Of a DNA stretch of 64,000 nt, positions 56,562-64,000 are shown piece by piece. Source of the stretch: Egibacter rhizosphaerae (GTDB lineage: Bacteria > Actinomycetota > Nitriliruptoria > Euzebyales > Egibacteraceae). Position 1 is the first letter of the stretch, and the number at the start of each line of letters is the position of its first letter. Under the pieces are notes generated by a model that did not search any database, was not told where the DNA came from, and saw only the letters and a list, made by a program, of their open reading frames with translations. Both the position numbers and the translations under genes were made by a program. The DNA lies in NCBI RefSeq assembly GCF_004322855.1, contig NZ_CP036402.1, positions 4,496,001 through 4,560,000 on the forward strand, given 5' to 3'.

Positions 56562-57239
56562 GTGACCGAACGCGATCCCGGCCATGTGGAACCCGGCGGT
56601 CCCCCGCTGACCCGGCGCATCACGCAGGACGGCACCCCGATCAGGGTCTCTAAACTGTCGGTCGGCCCCATGGACAACAACGCGTACCTGCTGGTCGACG
56701 AGACGTCCGGTCAGGGGCTGCTCATCGACGCGGCCAACGAGGCCGAGCGCATCCTCGACATGGTCGCCGACACCCGGCTCGAGGCGATCTTCACCACCCA
56801 CCGCCACTTCGACCACGTCCAGGCCCTACCGCAGGTGGCGGAGGCGACGGGGGCGCCCTCCCTCGCGCACGCGGATGATGTCGAGGAGATCCCGAAGGTC
56901 GATCGAGCCGTCGGCGGCGGCGAGGAGATCATGTTCGGCCGCGCCAGGGCGCGCCTGGTCCACACCCCCGGCCACACCCCCGGCTCGACGTGTGTGCTGC
57001 TCGAGGGCGACGGCGGTGACGGCGCACCCCGCCGCTATCTGTTCAGCGGCGACACGCTGTTCCCGGGCGGTCCAGGGCGGACAACATCCGTGGACGAGTT
57101 CGAACGGATCATGGACAGCCTCGAGCAGCGGCTGTTCGCCCTGCCCGACGACACCCAGGTCTGCCCGGGGCACGGCGACGACACGACCCTCGGCCACGAG
57201 CGGCCGACCGTCCCGGAGTGGCGCGCACGCGGATGGTGA
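56562..57239 (+). CDS. Metallo-beta-lactamase-fold hydrolase (glyoxalase II-like)
   Basis: 225 residues. The zinc motif THRHFDHVQ (HxHxDH), the His in HTPGHTPGS, the Asp in LFSGDTLF and the His in VCPGHGDDT complete a binuclear site. It resembles hydroxyacylglutathione-hydrolase-like proteins located beside uvrA/uvrB in actinobacteria. GTG 56562 has GGAGGAGG 5 nt upstream. The next gene starts on its stop codon. Confidence 0.88.
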   Translation: MTERDPGHVEPGGPPLTRRITQDGTPIRVSKLSVGPMDNNAYLLVDETSGQGLLIDAANEAERILDMVADTRLEAIFTTHRHFDHVQALPQVAEATGAPSLAHADDVEEIPKVDRAVGGGEEIMFGRARARLVHTPGHTPGSTCVLLEGDGGDGAPRRYLFSGDTLFPGGPGRTTSVDEFERIMDSLEQRLFALPDDTQVCPGHGDDTTLGHERPTVPEWRARGW

Positions 57240-57973
57240 AGTCCGTCCCGCCACGTTCAGACTCGGTCGCGATAGCCCGCGCCGTGCTCGCGGCGACCGC
57301 CTGGTTCCCGGGGCGTGCCGGCCCGGACCCGTCTCACCACATGCTGTGGACGGGAGCCTTCGCGGCCCGCTGCCGGCAGCTTCTCTCAGCCATGACGACG
57401 CTGGTGGAACACGGCGAGGACGACGGCGTTGGGGCCCTCTACCGCCCTCTGCTGGAGACCTACCTGAGCGGCGTCTTTGTCCTGCTCGGCGGAGACGAGG
57501 CTGTCGAAGTTCTGGGACGCGGCCTTCTCCACATCACGCATGAGATCGATGTCGCTCTCGGATTAGCTGAACGGGAGGACCGACCTGACGAGGCCAAACG
57601 ACTCGACGTCTCCGATTACAAGGGGAAGACCGGTCTCGTCCAGCGCGTCGACCAACTCCTGGCCGAACAGAACGACGAGTACCGAGGTTGGGCAACGGGC
57701 ATCCACAGGCACCACTATCGGGTGCTCAGCCTCTACGACGCCCACGGAGGGGCAGGTTGCCTTCACCGATATCTGGTCACGTCCCCCGACGGTCCGGTCG
57801 TCCAGAGCGCTCGCGGCACTCCTGAGATCGCGATCCTGTACCTCCAACACGCGATCGCTCTGGTGACCGGCCTCGCCGGCCTGTGGGGAGTTCGTGCGGG
57901 CCAGGAGGTCTCCGAGCTTGTCGACGTTGAGCAACGATGGCGGGAGATGCAACCCGAGGAGTGGGGCTGCTGA
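57233..57973 (+). CDS. Unrecognised protein, possibly DUF5677-like
   Basis: 246-residue, mainly helical soluble protein. The segment GALYRPLLETYLSGVFVLL recalls the R-x-L-x-E helix of DUF5677 proteins, but the match is by eye and weak. Cys and His residues cluster in HRHHYRVLSLYDAHGGAGCLHRYL. ATG 57233 overlaps the end of the hydrolase gene, so the two are coupled. Codon use is visibly less GC-biased than in the neighbours, and the gene opens an accessory stretch (57233-60822) ending in an IS630 element and a recombinase stub. Confidence 0.55.
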   Translation: MVKSVPPRSDSVAIARAVLAATAWFPGRAGPDPSHHMLWTGAFAARCRQLLSAMTTLVEHGEDDGVGALYRPLLETYLSGVFVLLGGDEAVEVLGRGLLHITHEIDVALGLAEREDRPDEAKRLDVSDYKGKTGLVQRVDQLLAEQNDEYRGWATGIHRHHYRVLSLYDAHGGAGCLHRYLVTSPDGPVVQSARGTPEIAILYLQHAIALVTGLAGLWGVRAGQEVSELVDVEQRWREMQPEEWGC

Positions 57974-58009
57974 GCCTCGGCTCCAGGCGCCCCTGTCGCA
58001 CTCCCCGCT

Positions 58010-58015
58010 TACGAT
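58010..58015 (+). promoter_or_regulatory. -10 box (leaderless) of the 58022 gene
   Basis: TACGAT lies 6 nt before ATG 58022, with no Shine-Dalgarno sequence. Confidence 0.45.
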
Positions 58016-58021
58016 GCTTGA

Positions 58022-59314
58022 ATGTTCGAGCTGGACAACCGCGACCTTGCGTCTCTCCTCCTCATGGGCGTCTTCCTACTGACGGCGTTCTCGCGACGCC
58101 GCGTCCGGGAGTCGTTCTCCGACGTGGCGAGAGCGTTCCTTCGGCCCATCATTCTTGTGCCGTTGGTGCTGCTGGTGGGGCACGTGGCGGGGCTCATCTA
58201 CCTAGGTTTTGCCCTTGGCATCTGGGATGCAGAACTGATGCGCCCCACGGTCGCGTGGTTCCTCACGGCCGTGGTCGCGTTCTTCTCCATCGACAAGGCG
58301 CAGCGGGACCCCAGGTTCGTCCGGAAGGTCGGGCTCAGGACCGTCGGGATCGCCGTTACGTTGGAGTTCATCGCCAACCTCTACGTATTGAGCCTGGGGT
58401 GGGAGATCGCCTTGGCGGTCGTTGGCGTGGTCCTGGTCCTGTTGGCGGCCGTGGCGAGCACCCGTCCGGAGCATCGTCCGGTGGCGACCGCTGCCGAGGC
58501 GCTACTCGGGCTCCTCGGGCTCGGGGTCATCGGATACTCAGTCCGGCAGCTGGTGATCAACTGGAGCGACGTGGATCGGGGCGGGCTAGCTCTGGAGTTC
58601 CTGCTGCCGATCTGGATGACCTTGGGGCTACTGCCCCTTCTGTACGTCTTCGCCTTGTATGCGGGGTATGAGGGTCCAGCTCGGGAGTTGCGCCGCGCAG
58701 ACGGCACGCGCCTTGCTCGACTGAAGGCCTTCATCGCGCTTCTCGCGAAGGTGCGCACCCGACGGTCGAGCCTTGGCCTCGTGAAGCTCTACTGGACTCG
58801 ACAGATGGTGCAGGCCGACTCGGTCCGGGGCGCCATGAGTGTCGTCCAGGAGATGATGGACGAGGCCGAGGCGAGACAATCTGCCGCCGAGGCCGAGAAC
58901 CAGAGACTAGTCGACTACGCCGGGGTTACCGGTGTGGACTCCGAGGGCCGCCAGCTGGACCGTCGCGAATTCAAGGAGACGACCAAGTCGCTTCGGTGGC
59001 TCGCGACTTGTCACATGGGCCATTACCGGCAGCTCGGTCGCTACCGGCCGGACATGCTGACCGTGATCGAGGACCCAAGGACCTTCCCGGGCCTGCCGGA
59101 GGATCACGGCATCCACATGCATGTCACCGCAGATGGCCAGTGCTGGTGGGCGTGGAGGCGCACGATCACAGGATGGTGCTTCGCCATCGGGGCAGCCGAG
59201 GAACCACCGGACCAGTGGCTCTACGACGGTCCCGAACCGCCTGAGGGGCCGCCAGGTCACGACCCCCAGTGGGGTGATGGTCCCTTCGACCTGGCCAATG
59301 AACCGAACTGGTAG
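58022..59314 (+). CDS. Polytopic membrane protein with cytoplasmic C-terminal domain, unrecognised
   Basis: 430 residues. About seven membrane helices (8-24, 42-68, 77-90, 108-125, 128-147, 158-180, 192-218) are followed by a soluble region of about 210 residues: a coiled-coil-like stretch (VVQEMMDEAEARQSAAEAENQRL) and then a compact Trp/His-rich domain (HMHVTADGQCWWAWRRTITGWCFAIG). I know no family with this layout. Codon use is less GC-biased than the core genes, like the 57233 gene 48 bp upstream, and the two may act together. A terminator hairpin follows. Confidence 0.6.
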   Translation: MFELDNRDLASLLLMGVFLLTAFSRRRVRESFSDVARAFLRPIILVPLVLLVGHVAGLIYLGFALGIWDAELMRPTVAWFLTAVVAFFSIDKAQRDPRFVRKVGLRTVGIAVTLEFIANLYVLSLGWEIALAVVGVVLVLLAAVASTRPEHRPVATAAEALLGLLGLGVIGYSVRQLVINWSDVDRGGLALEFLLPIWMTLGLLPLLYVFALYAGYEGPARELRRADGTRLARLKAFIALLAKVRTRRSSLGLVKLYWTRQMVQADSVRGAMSVVQEMMDEAEARQSAAEAENQRLVDYAGVTGVDSEGRQLDRREFKETTKSLRWLATCHMGHYRQLGRYRPDMLTVIEDPRTFPGLPEDHGIHMHVTADGQCWWAWRRTITGWCFAIGAAEEPPDQWLYDGPEPPEGPPGHDPQWGDGPFDLANEPNW

Positions 59315-59394
59315 GTGCGCCAACCAGCTTCGACACGAGAACCCTGTCGACCCCACCCGGCCCAAGAATTCGCCGGGCGAGAGCGGGAGCAAGT

Positions 59395-59431
59395 ACCCCC
59401 ACGCTCTCCCGCCCCCCTCATGCGTGGGGGT
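59395..59431 (+). terminator. Hairpin after the 58022 gene
   Basis: ACCCCCACGC (59395-59404) pairs perfectly with GCGTGGGGGT (59422-59431), 80 nt after the stop. The loop is 17 nt. Confidence 0.5.
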
Positions 59432-59515
59432 CCTCTCCCCGACCCCGCCGGCCGTGTGGCTGCAGACTCGGGGCGTCTACTGGCACACGCCTGCCCGATG
59501 TTGACCTTCGCCCTA

Positions 59516-59543
59516 GTGTCCTGAATCGTAAGTTCGTTGCATA
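59516..59543 (+). repeat. Left terminal inverted repeat of IS630
   Basis: GTGTCCTGAATCG and, after a gap, TTCGTTG; partner of 60642-60670. Confidence 0.8.
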
Positions 59544-59581
59544 ATGTGGTACGATCCCTTCCTCCGATGAGAGGATGGGCG

Positions 59582-60673
59582 ATGGCGGCTCGTGGCAGGC
59601 CAAAGGCCACGTTGGAGCTGTCCGATGAGGACCGGGCGACGCTCGAGCGGTGGGCGCGCCGTCCCAAGACGTCGCAGCGGTTGGCGCAGCGCTCGCGGAT
59701 CGTGCTGGCGTGCGCGAGGGGCGCGTCGAACCGGGAGGTCGCCGCCGAGCTGGGCGTCAGCGAGGCGACGGTGGGCAAGTGGCGGCGACGGTTCGTCGCT
59801 GGCGGTGTGGACGCGTTGGCGGATGCGCCGCGGCCGGGCGCGCCCCGCCAGATCACCGACGCCGACGTCGAGCGGGTGATCACCAAGACCTTGGAGGAGG
59901 CCCCGCCGGATGCCACGCACTGGTCGACGCGGTCGATGGCCGCCGCGGCGGGCATGTCGCAGACGGCAGTCAGCCGCATCTGGCGCGCGTTCGGCCTCAA
60001 GCCGCACCTGACCGAGACGTTCAAGGTCTCCACCGACCCCGACTTCATCGACAAGGTCAGAGACATCGTCGGGCTCTACCTCGACCCGCCCGAGCGCGCG
60101 GTCGTGCTGTGCGTGGACGAGAAGTCCCAGACCCAGGCGCTCGACCGCACCCAGCCGGTGTTCCCGCTGCTGCCGGGCACCCCCCAGCGGGCCACCCACG
60201 ACTACGTCCGCCACGGCACCACCAGCCTGTTCGCCGCCTTGGACCTGGCCACCGGCAAGGTCATCGGCCAGCACCGCCGCCGCCACCGCGCCGCCGAGTT
60301 CAAGACGTTCCTCAACCAGATCGACGCCGAGGTGCCCGACCACCTCGACGTGCACCTGGTGCTGGACAACTACGCCACCCACAAGACCCCAGAGATCCAA
60401 CGCTGGCTGCTGCGCCACCCGCGCTTCCACCTGCACTTCACGCCCACCGGCGCCAGCTGGCTCAACCTCGTCGAGCGCTGGTTCGCCGAGCTGACCACCA
60501 AACTGCTGCAGCGCAGCACCCACACCTCGGTGCAAGCCCTCGAATCCGACATCCGCGACTGGATCGCCACGTGGAACGAGAACCCCCGCCCGTACGCGTG
60601 GCACAAGACCGCCGACGAGATCCTCCACGCCCTCTCCGAATATTGCCAACGAATCTCCGACTCAGGACACTAG
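59582..60673 (+). CDS. IS630-family transposase (DDE)
   Basis: 363 residues. The N-terminal helix-turn-helix region ([23 protein letters not shown]) is followed by a winged-helix segment ([22 protein letters not shown]) and a DDE catalytic domain with Asp in [10 protein letters not shown], Asp in [12 protein letters not shown] and Glu in [17 protein letters not shown] 59582 has GAGAGGA upstream. The gene looks intact. Its TAG stop (60671-60673) uses the flanking TA of the target site, so termination depends on where the element lands. Confidence 0.95.
   Translation: MAARGRPKATLELSDEDRATLERWARRPKTSQRLAQRSRIVLACARGASNREVAAELGVSEATVGKWRRRFVAGGVDALADAPRPGAPRQITDADVERVITKTLEEAPPDATHWSTRSMAAAAGMSQTAVSRIWRAFGLKPHLTETFKVSTDPDFIDKVRDIVGLYLDPPERAVVLCVDEKSQTQALDRTQPVFPLLPGTPQRATHDYVRHGTTSLFAALDLATGKVIGQHRRRHRAAEFKTFLNQIDAEVPDHLDVHLVLDNYATHKTPEIQRWLLRHPRFHLHFTPTGASWLNLVERWFAELTTKLLQRSTHTSVQALESDIRDWIATWNENPRPYAWHKTADEILHALSEYCQRISDSGH
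60642..60670 (-). repeat. Right terminal inverted repeat of IS630
   Basis: Read inward on the minus strand: GTGTCCTGAGTCG, then TTCGTTGG. Mirrors 59516-59543 with small differences. Confidence 0.8.
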
Positions 60674-60822
60674 GAACCGCTCACCCCTGCGTCCGTGACG
60701 TGCTCCACCGTCCAACCCCGACGAGTCGCCTCCGCGTCGATGGCCTCCCTCTGGGCGGCGAGCCCGAGCCCGGAGCCTGCCTGCTCCTCGGTGCTAACCC
60801 GGCTGTACCCGTAGACCGTCAC
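60670..60822 (-). pseudogene. N-terminal stub of a serine recombinase/resolvase
   Basis: About 50 residues from GTG 60822 match the start of a serine recombinase: VYGYSRVSTEEQ with the catalytic Ser, then GLAAQREAIDAEATRRGW and DAGVSGS. Reading then stops at the CTAG where the IS630 begins. Joining the two IS flanks in silico still gives the TAG stop and no recombinase sequence continues at 59440-59513, so the gene was either truncated before the insertion or rearranged since. It marks the island as formerly mobile. Confidence 0.7.
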
Positions 60823-61158
60823 GGCGGCGTCCGCTCGTCGCGTCGTGGAGCCACCGTACGGTGAACGGGTCCTTCTCTGTGTCGTCGCCCACCCTCGGCC
60901 GGTGCCGCGATGTCGGCCGTGGGTTCCCCCGGGGTCCACACGGCCTCGCGGATGGTGGCGACCCGACCCTGGCTCACCGACCACCCGAATTCACCTCGAC
61001 ACCCGGCGACCAGGCGGCTCGTGCTGGGGGCGGGCCGCCGTCGCCCGGGGTCCAGGGGCGGCTCGGTCACACGGGGGCCGAGCCGCCCGAATCAGCACCC
61101 GAGCAGCACACGGTGTGGACCCGTCCACCGGCCTGCGCTGCCACAGTGCTCCGCACGA
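60823..61158. other. Non-coding stretch with uvrB terminator
   Basis: No plausible gene is seen. An 83-codon reading on the minus strand (60819-61070) lacks a recognisable motif and overlaps the recombinase start. The clear structure is the hairpin at 61056-61088. Confidence 0.4.
61056..61088 (-). terminator. Hairpin after uvrB
   Basis: GGGCGGCTCGG (61056-61066) pairs perfectly with CCGAGCCGCCC (61078-61088), an 11-bp stem 70 nt beyond the uvrB stop. No T-tract. Confidence 0.55.
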
Positions 61159-63240
61159 TCAGCCGTGGACCTCCTGCAGCGCGCGCAGCTCGCGCTTGAG
61201 CTCGGAGATCTCGTCGCGCAAGCGGGCCGCGTACTCGAACCGTAGGTCGGCCGAGGCCTCGCTCATCTCGTCGCTCAGCGACCGGATGAGCTGCTCGAGG
61301 TCGTCGATCGGCATCTCCCCGACCTCGCCCTCGCGCTCGTCGGCTCCGGCGCGGCGGCGCTTCGGCTCGCGTCCCAGGTTCGGCGTCGACCCCTCGTAGG
61401 GCACGCCGGCCTCGGCCGCCCTGGCCCGCTCCACGATGTCGCTCACCGCCTTGCGGATGGTCTGCGGATCGATCCCGTGCTCCTCGTTGTACGCGAGCTG
61501 AAGCCGGCGGCGCCGCTGGGTCTCGTCGATCGCCCGCTGCATCGAGTCGGTCACTTGGTCCGCGTAGAGGATCACGTGCCCGTGGACGTTGCGTGCGGCA
61601 CGACCGACGGTCTGGATCAGGGACGTCTCGCTGCGCAGGAACCCCTCCTTGTCCGCGTCGAGGATCGCGACCAGTGACACCTCGGGCAGGTCGAGCCCCT
61701 CGCGTAGCAGGTTGATCCCCACGAGCGCGTCGAACTCCCCCAACCGCAGCTGGCGCAGGATCTCGATCCGCTCGACCGTGTCGATCTCCGAGTGCAGGTA
61801 GCGGACCTTGAGCCCCGACTCGAGGAGGTAGTCGGTCAGGTCCTCGGCCATCTTCTTCGTCAGGGTCGTCACGAGCACGCGCTCGTCGTTCTCGGCGCGG
61901 CCGTGGATCTCGCCGATCAGATCGTCGATTTGGCCCTTGGTGGGACGCACGACCATCTCGGGGTCGACCAGGCCGGTGGGCCGGATCACCTGCTCGGCCA
62001 CCGTGGACGCCACGCGCCGCTCGAAGGGCCCCGGCGTCGCCGACACGTGCAGTGTCTGGGGGGTGCGCGCGCGGAACTCCTCGAACGTGAGCGGGCGATT
62101 GTCGAGCGCCGACGGCAGCCGGAACCCGTGCTCCACGAGCACCTGCTTGCGGGATCGGTCGCCCTCGTACATACCGCCGATCTGGGGGTTCGTGACGTGC
62201 GACTCGTCGACCACGAGCAGGAAGTCGTCCGGGAAGTAGTCGAGCAGGGTGTAGGGCGCCTCGCCGGGGCGGCGCCCGTCGACGTGGCGGGAGTAGTTCT
62301 CGATGCCGGAGCAGAACCCGATCTCGCGAATCATCTCGAGGTCGTAGTTGGTCCGCATCCGCAGGCGCTGGGCCTCCAGGAGCTTGTCCTGCGCCTCGAG
62401 CTCCTTGAGCCGTTCGGAGAACTCGTCCTCGATGGTGCGGACCGCCCGCTCCATCCTCTCGGCCCCGGCCACGTAGTGTGAGTTCGGGAAGATCCAGGCC
62501 TCGGGCACCTGCGCGGTCAGCTCGCCGGTCACCGTGTCGACCTTCGAGATGCGGTCGACCTCGTCGCCGAAGAACTCCACCCGGTACGCGATCTCCGCGT
62601 CGGCCGGGTGAACCTCGAGCGTGTCACCGCGCATCCGGAAGGTGCCCCGCGTCAGGGTCATGTTGTTGCGCTCGTACAGCAGGTCCACGAGCTTGCGCAG
62701 CACCCCCTCCACGTCGACGGTGTCGCCCTCGGCGAGGCGCAGCACGTGCTGTGCGTACTCCTCGGGTGAACCGAGGCCGTAGATGCACGAGACACTCGCG
62801 ACGATCAGCACGTCGCTGCGGGTCAGCAGCGCCATGGTCGCCCGGTGCCGCAGCCGCTCGACCTCCTCGTTGATCGAGGTGTCCTTCTCGATGTACGTGT
62901 CGGTCTGCGGGACGTACGCCTCGGGCTGGTAGTAGTCGTAGTAGCTGACGAAGTACTCGACGGCGTTGTCGGGGAAGAACTCGCGGAACTCGTTGGCCAG
63001 CTGGGCCGCCAGGGTCTTGTTCGGGGCCATGACGAGCGTGGGCTTCTGGACCTGCTCGACGATCTTGGACACGGTGTACGTCTTGCCGGAGCCGGTGACG
63101 CCGAGGAGCACGACGTCGGACTCGCCGCGGCTGACCGCCGCGCTCGCCCCCTCGATCGCCCGGGGTTGGTCACCCGCGGGCTCGTACCCGCTCGCGACCT
63201 CGAACGGCCGGCTCTCCTGGCTCGCGCGCACCTCGGTCAT
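61159..63240 (-). CDS. uvrB: Excinuclease ABC subunit B
   Basis: Helicase-like damage-verification subunit, 693 residues. Walker [10 protein letters not shown], the beta-hairpin region [25 protein letters not shown] box, helicase motifs [16 protein letters not shown] and QTVGRAARN, and a C-terminal UVR domain ([20 protein letters not shown]) for UvrC contact are present. ATG 63240 is the usual family start and sits 5 nt after a TACCCT -10 box, so the mRNA is probably leaderless. No LexA-type box is seen. Confidence 0.96.
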   Translation of the reverse strand: MTEVRASQESRPFEVASGYEPAGDQPRAIEGASAAVSRGESDVVLLGVTGSGKTYTVSKIVEQVQKPTLVMAPNKTLAAQLANEFREFFPDNAVEYFVSYYDYYQPEAYVPQTDTYIEKDTSINEEVERLRHRATMALLTRSDVLIVASVSCIYGLGSPEEYAQHVLRLAEGDTVDVEGVLRKLVDLLYERNNMTLTRGTFRMRGDTLEVHPADAEIAYRVEFFGDEVDRISKVDTVTGELTAQVPEAWIFPNSHYVAGAERMERAVRTIEDEFSERLKELEAQDKLLEAQRLRMRTNYDLEMIREIGFCSGIENYSRHVDGRRPGEAPYTLLDYFPDDFLLVVDESHVTNPQIGGMYEGDRSRKQVLVEHGFRLPSALDNRPLTFEEFRARTPQTLHVSATPGPFERRVASTVAEQVIRPTGLVDPEMVVRPTKGQIDDLIGEIHGRAENDERVLVTTLTKKMAEDLTDYLLESGLKVRYLHSEIDTVERIEILRQLRLGEFDALVGINLLREGLDLPEVSLVAILDADKEGFLRSETSLIQTVGRAARNVHGHVILYADQVTDSMQRAIDETQRRRRLQLAYNEEHGIDPQTIRKAVSDIVERARAAEAGVPYEGSTPNLGREPKRRRAGADEREGEVGEMPIDDLEQLIRSLSDEMSEASADLRFEYAARLRDEISELKRELRALQEVHG

Positions 63241-63245
63241 GGCCC

Positions 63246-63251
63246 GAGGGT
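63246..63251 (-). promoter_or_regulatory. -10 box (leaderless) of uvrB
   Basis: Minus-strand TACCCT ends 5 nt before ATG 63240; no room for a Shine-Dalgarno sequence. Confidence 0.45.
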
Positions 63252-63332
63252 ACTGCCACCTCGGCGGTGGATCGGGGCTCCGGGCCGCGGACACCCGCAC
63301 CACCGGCCGAGCTGGGGCAGGATGGGCACGCG

Positions 63333-64000
63333 ATGCGTCCGCTCGTCGACCGCCTGCTGACCGCGCTCGCGATGCTCGCGCTGCGCGGGTTCTTTCGCGA
63401 TCTCGAGGTCGAGGACCGCGAGCGGGTGCCGCAGCAGCGTCCGACCATCGTGGTGGCGAACCACTTCAACGCGCTCGTCGATGCGGCGACGGTGGTCGCG
63501 GTCCTCGGTCGGCTCCCCCGGTTCGTCGCGAAGGCGACCCTGTGGGCGAAGGTCTACCGTCGGCCGTTCCTGTGGCTCGGCGGCCTCGTCCCCGTCGACC
63601 GTCCGAGCCATCGGAGTGAGACGCGAACACGTGGGGATCGCGGTACAGGCGGCGTGTCCGAACGGCTGCGGGCGGCGTTCGCCTCGTGCCGCGACGTCCT
63701 CGCGCGCGGCTCGTCGGTCGCGATCTTCCCCGAGGGAGCGGTGTCGCGACAGCCGCGCCTCGCACCGGTACGCACCGGCACCGCGCGCATCGCGCTCGGC
63801 ACTGCTGCGGAGGGCGTACGCGGCATCGTGATCCTGCCGATCGGCCTGACCTACGAGGACAAGATCGCGCTCCGCTCGCGTGCCCTCGCGGAGGTCGGGG
63901 AACCCCTCGACCTCGACGAGTGGCTCGCTGAACGAGAGGCCGAACCCGATCCGACCGATCGCCGCACGGTCCGCGCGCTGACCCGGGATATCGCCGCGCG
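63333..64000 (+). CDS. PlsC-type acyltransferase (3' end beyond the window)
   Basis: Predicted membrane-associated glycerol-phosphate or lyso-lipid acyltransferase; 222 codons are present. Motif I is NHFNALVD, in which His and Asp are separated by five residues, as in the NHxNALxD branch, rather than the four of classic PlsC. Motif III is [11 protein letters not shown] hydrophobic N-terminus ([14 protein letters not shown]) may associate with the membrane. ATG 63333 follows GGATGGG weakly. It is divergent from uvrB across 92 bp. Confidence 0.8.
   Translation, partial: MRPLVDRLLTALAMLALRGFFRDLEVEDRERVPQQRPTIVVANHFNALVDAATVVAVLGRLPRFVAKATLWAKVYRRPFLWLGGLVPVDRPSHRSETRTRGDRGTGGVSERLRAAFASCRDVLARGSSVAIFPEGAVSRQPRLAPVRTGTARIALGTAAEGVRGIVILPIGLTYEDKIALRSRALAEVGEPLDLDEWLAEREAEPDPTDRRTVRALTRDIAA

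Larger units (their letters stand above)
59516..60670 (+). mobile_element. IS630-family insertion sequence, complete (1155 bp)
   Basis: The ends match as inverted repeats: the left end starts GTGTCCTGAATCG and the right end, read inward, starts GTGTCCTGAGTCG; a TTCGTTG block is shared further in. TA dinucleotides flank both sides (59514-59515 and 60671-60672), the target duplication of the family. It is inserted between the 58022 gene and a serine-recombinase fragment. Confidence 0.92.

Noticed and set aside
57233-59314. Toxin-antitoxin module
   Set aside because: Both proteins are too long, and neither shows a toxin motif or a DNA-binding antitoxin domain.
61159-63251. LexA (SOS) operator at uvrA, uvrB or uvrC
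   Set aside because: No GAAC-N4-GTTC-like palindrome lies in the upstream regions of the three genes.

Overview
The window is high-GC chromosomal DNA from an actinobacterium. The signs are the housekeeping order uvrC-rapZ-yvcK-whiA-gap-pgk-tpi-secG, a conservon (cvnA-D signalling operon), an F420-type luciferase-like oxidoreductase and an actinobacterial trmI. Several exported lipoproteins carry long Asp/Glu tracts right after the lipid-anchor cysteine. This suggests a salt- or alkali-adapted lineage, perhaps Nitriliruptoria-like, but that placement is an inference.

Layout. 1-2145: 5' part of trmI (minus strand), then an IS110-type insertion sequence with strongly structured flanks. 2146-6719: conservon. 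6842-9517: a sulfur-carrier/tRNA-thiolase fusion, a DUF456 membrane protein, a DUF1802 protein and a small membrane protein. 9570-11250: tRNA-Leu(GAG) and a decayed PAS-GGDEF-EAL gene. 11251-20625: CBS protein, acidic anchored protein, HExxH lipoprotein, PfkB-type kinase, an ABC ATPase without its Walker A lysine, acyl-CoA dehydrogenase, two short repeat arrays, a membrane-anchored sulfite-oxidase-like enzyme and an LLM oxidoreductase. 20840-27393: ppk1 and a heterodimeric ABC exporter pair. 27662-40228: two consecutive complete oligopeptide/dipeptide ABC importer operons, each with a hairpin terminator between the binding-protein gene and the permease genes. A third binding protein follows convergently (40256-41950).

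41957-52465 (minus strand) is the central-metabolism and envelope-regulation cluster: uvrC, rapZ, yvcK, whiA, gap, pgk, tpi, then a BlaI/M56 sensor-protease pair placed between tpi and secG. 52639-64000 holds uvrA, a metallo-beta-lactamase-fold hydrolase, an accessory island (two unrecognised genes, an IS630 element and a serine-recombinase stub), uvrB and the 5' part of a plsC-type acyltransferase.

Recurring expression theme: at least six genes (trmI, the tRNA thiolase, the DUF1802 gene, the 52639 gene, the 58022 gene and uvrB) have a TANNNT -10 box only 5-8 nt before the start codon and no Shine-Dalgarno sequence, which predicts leaderless mRNAs. Best candidates for undescribed biology: the ubiquitin-like/TtuA fusion with an internal Gly-Gly, the K-to-A Walker A ATPase behind a sugar kinase, the structured IS110 flanks (possible bridge RNA), the iteron-like arrays near 17.5-17.9 kb, and the 57233/58022 gene pair.
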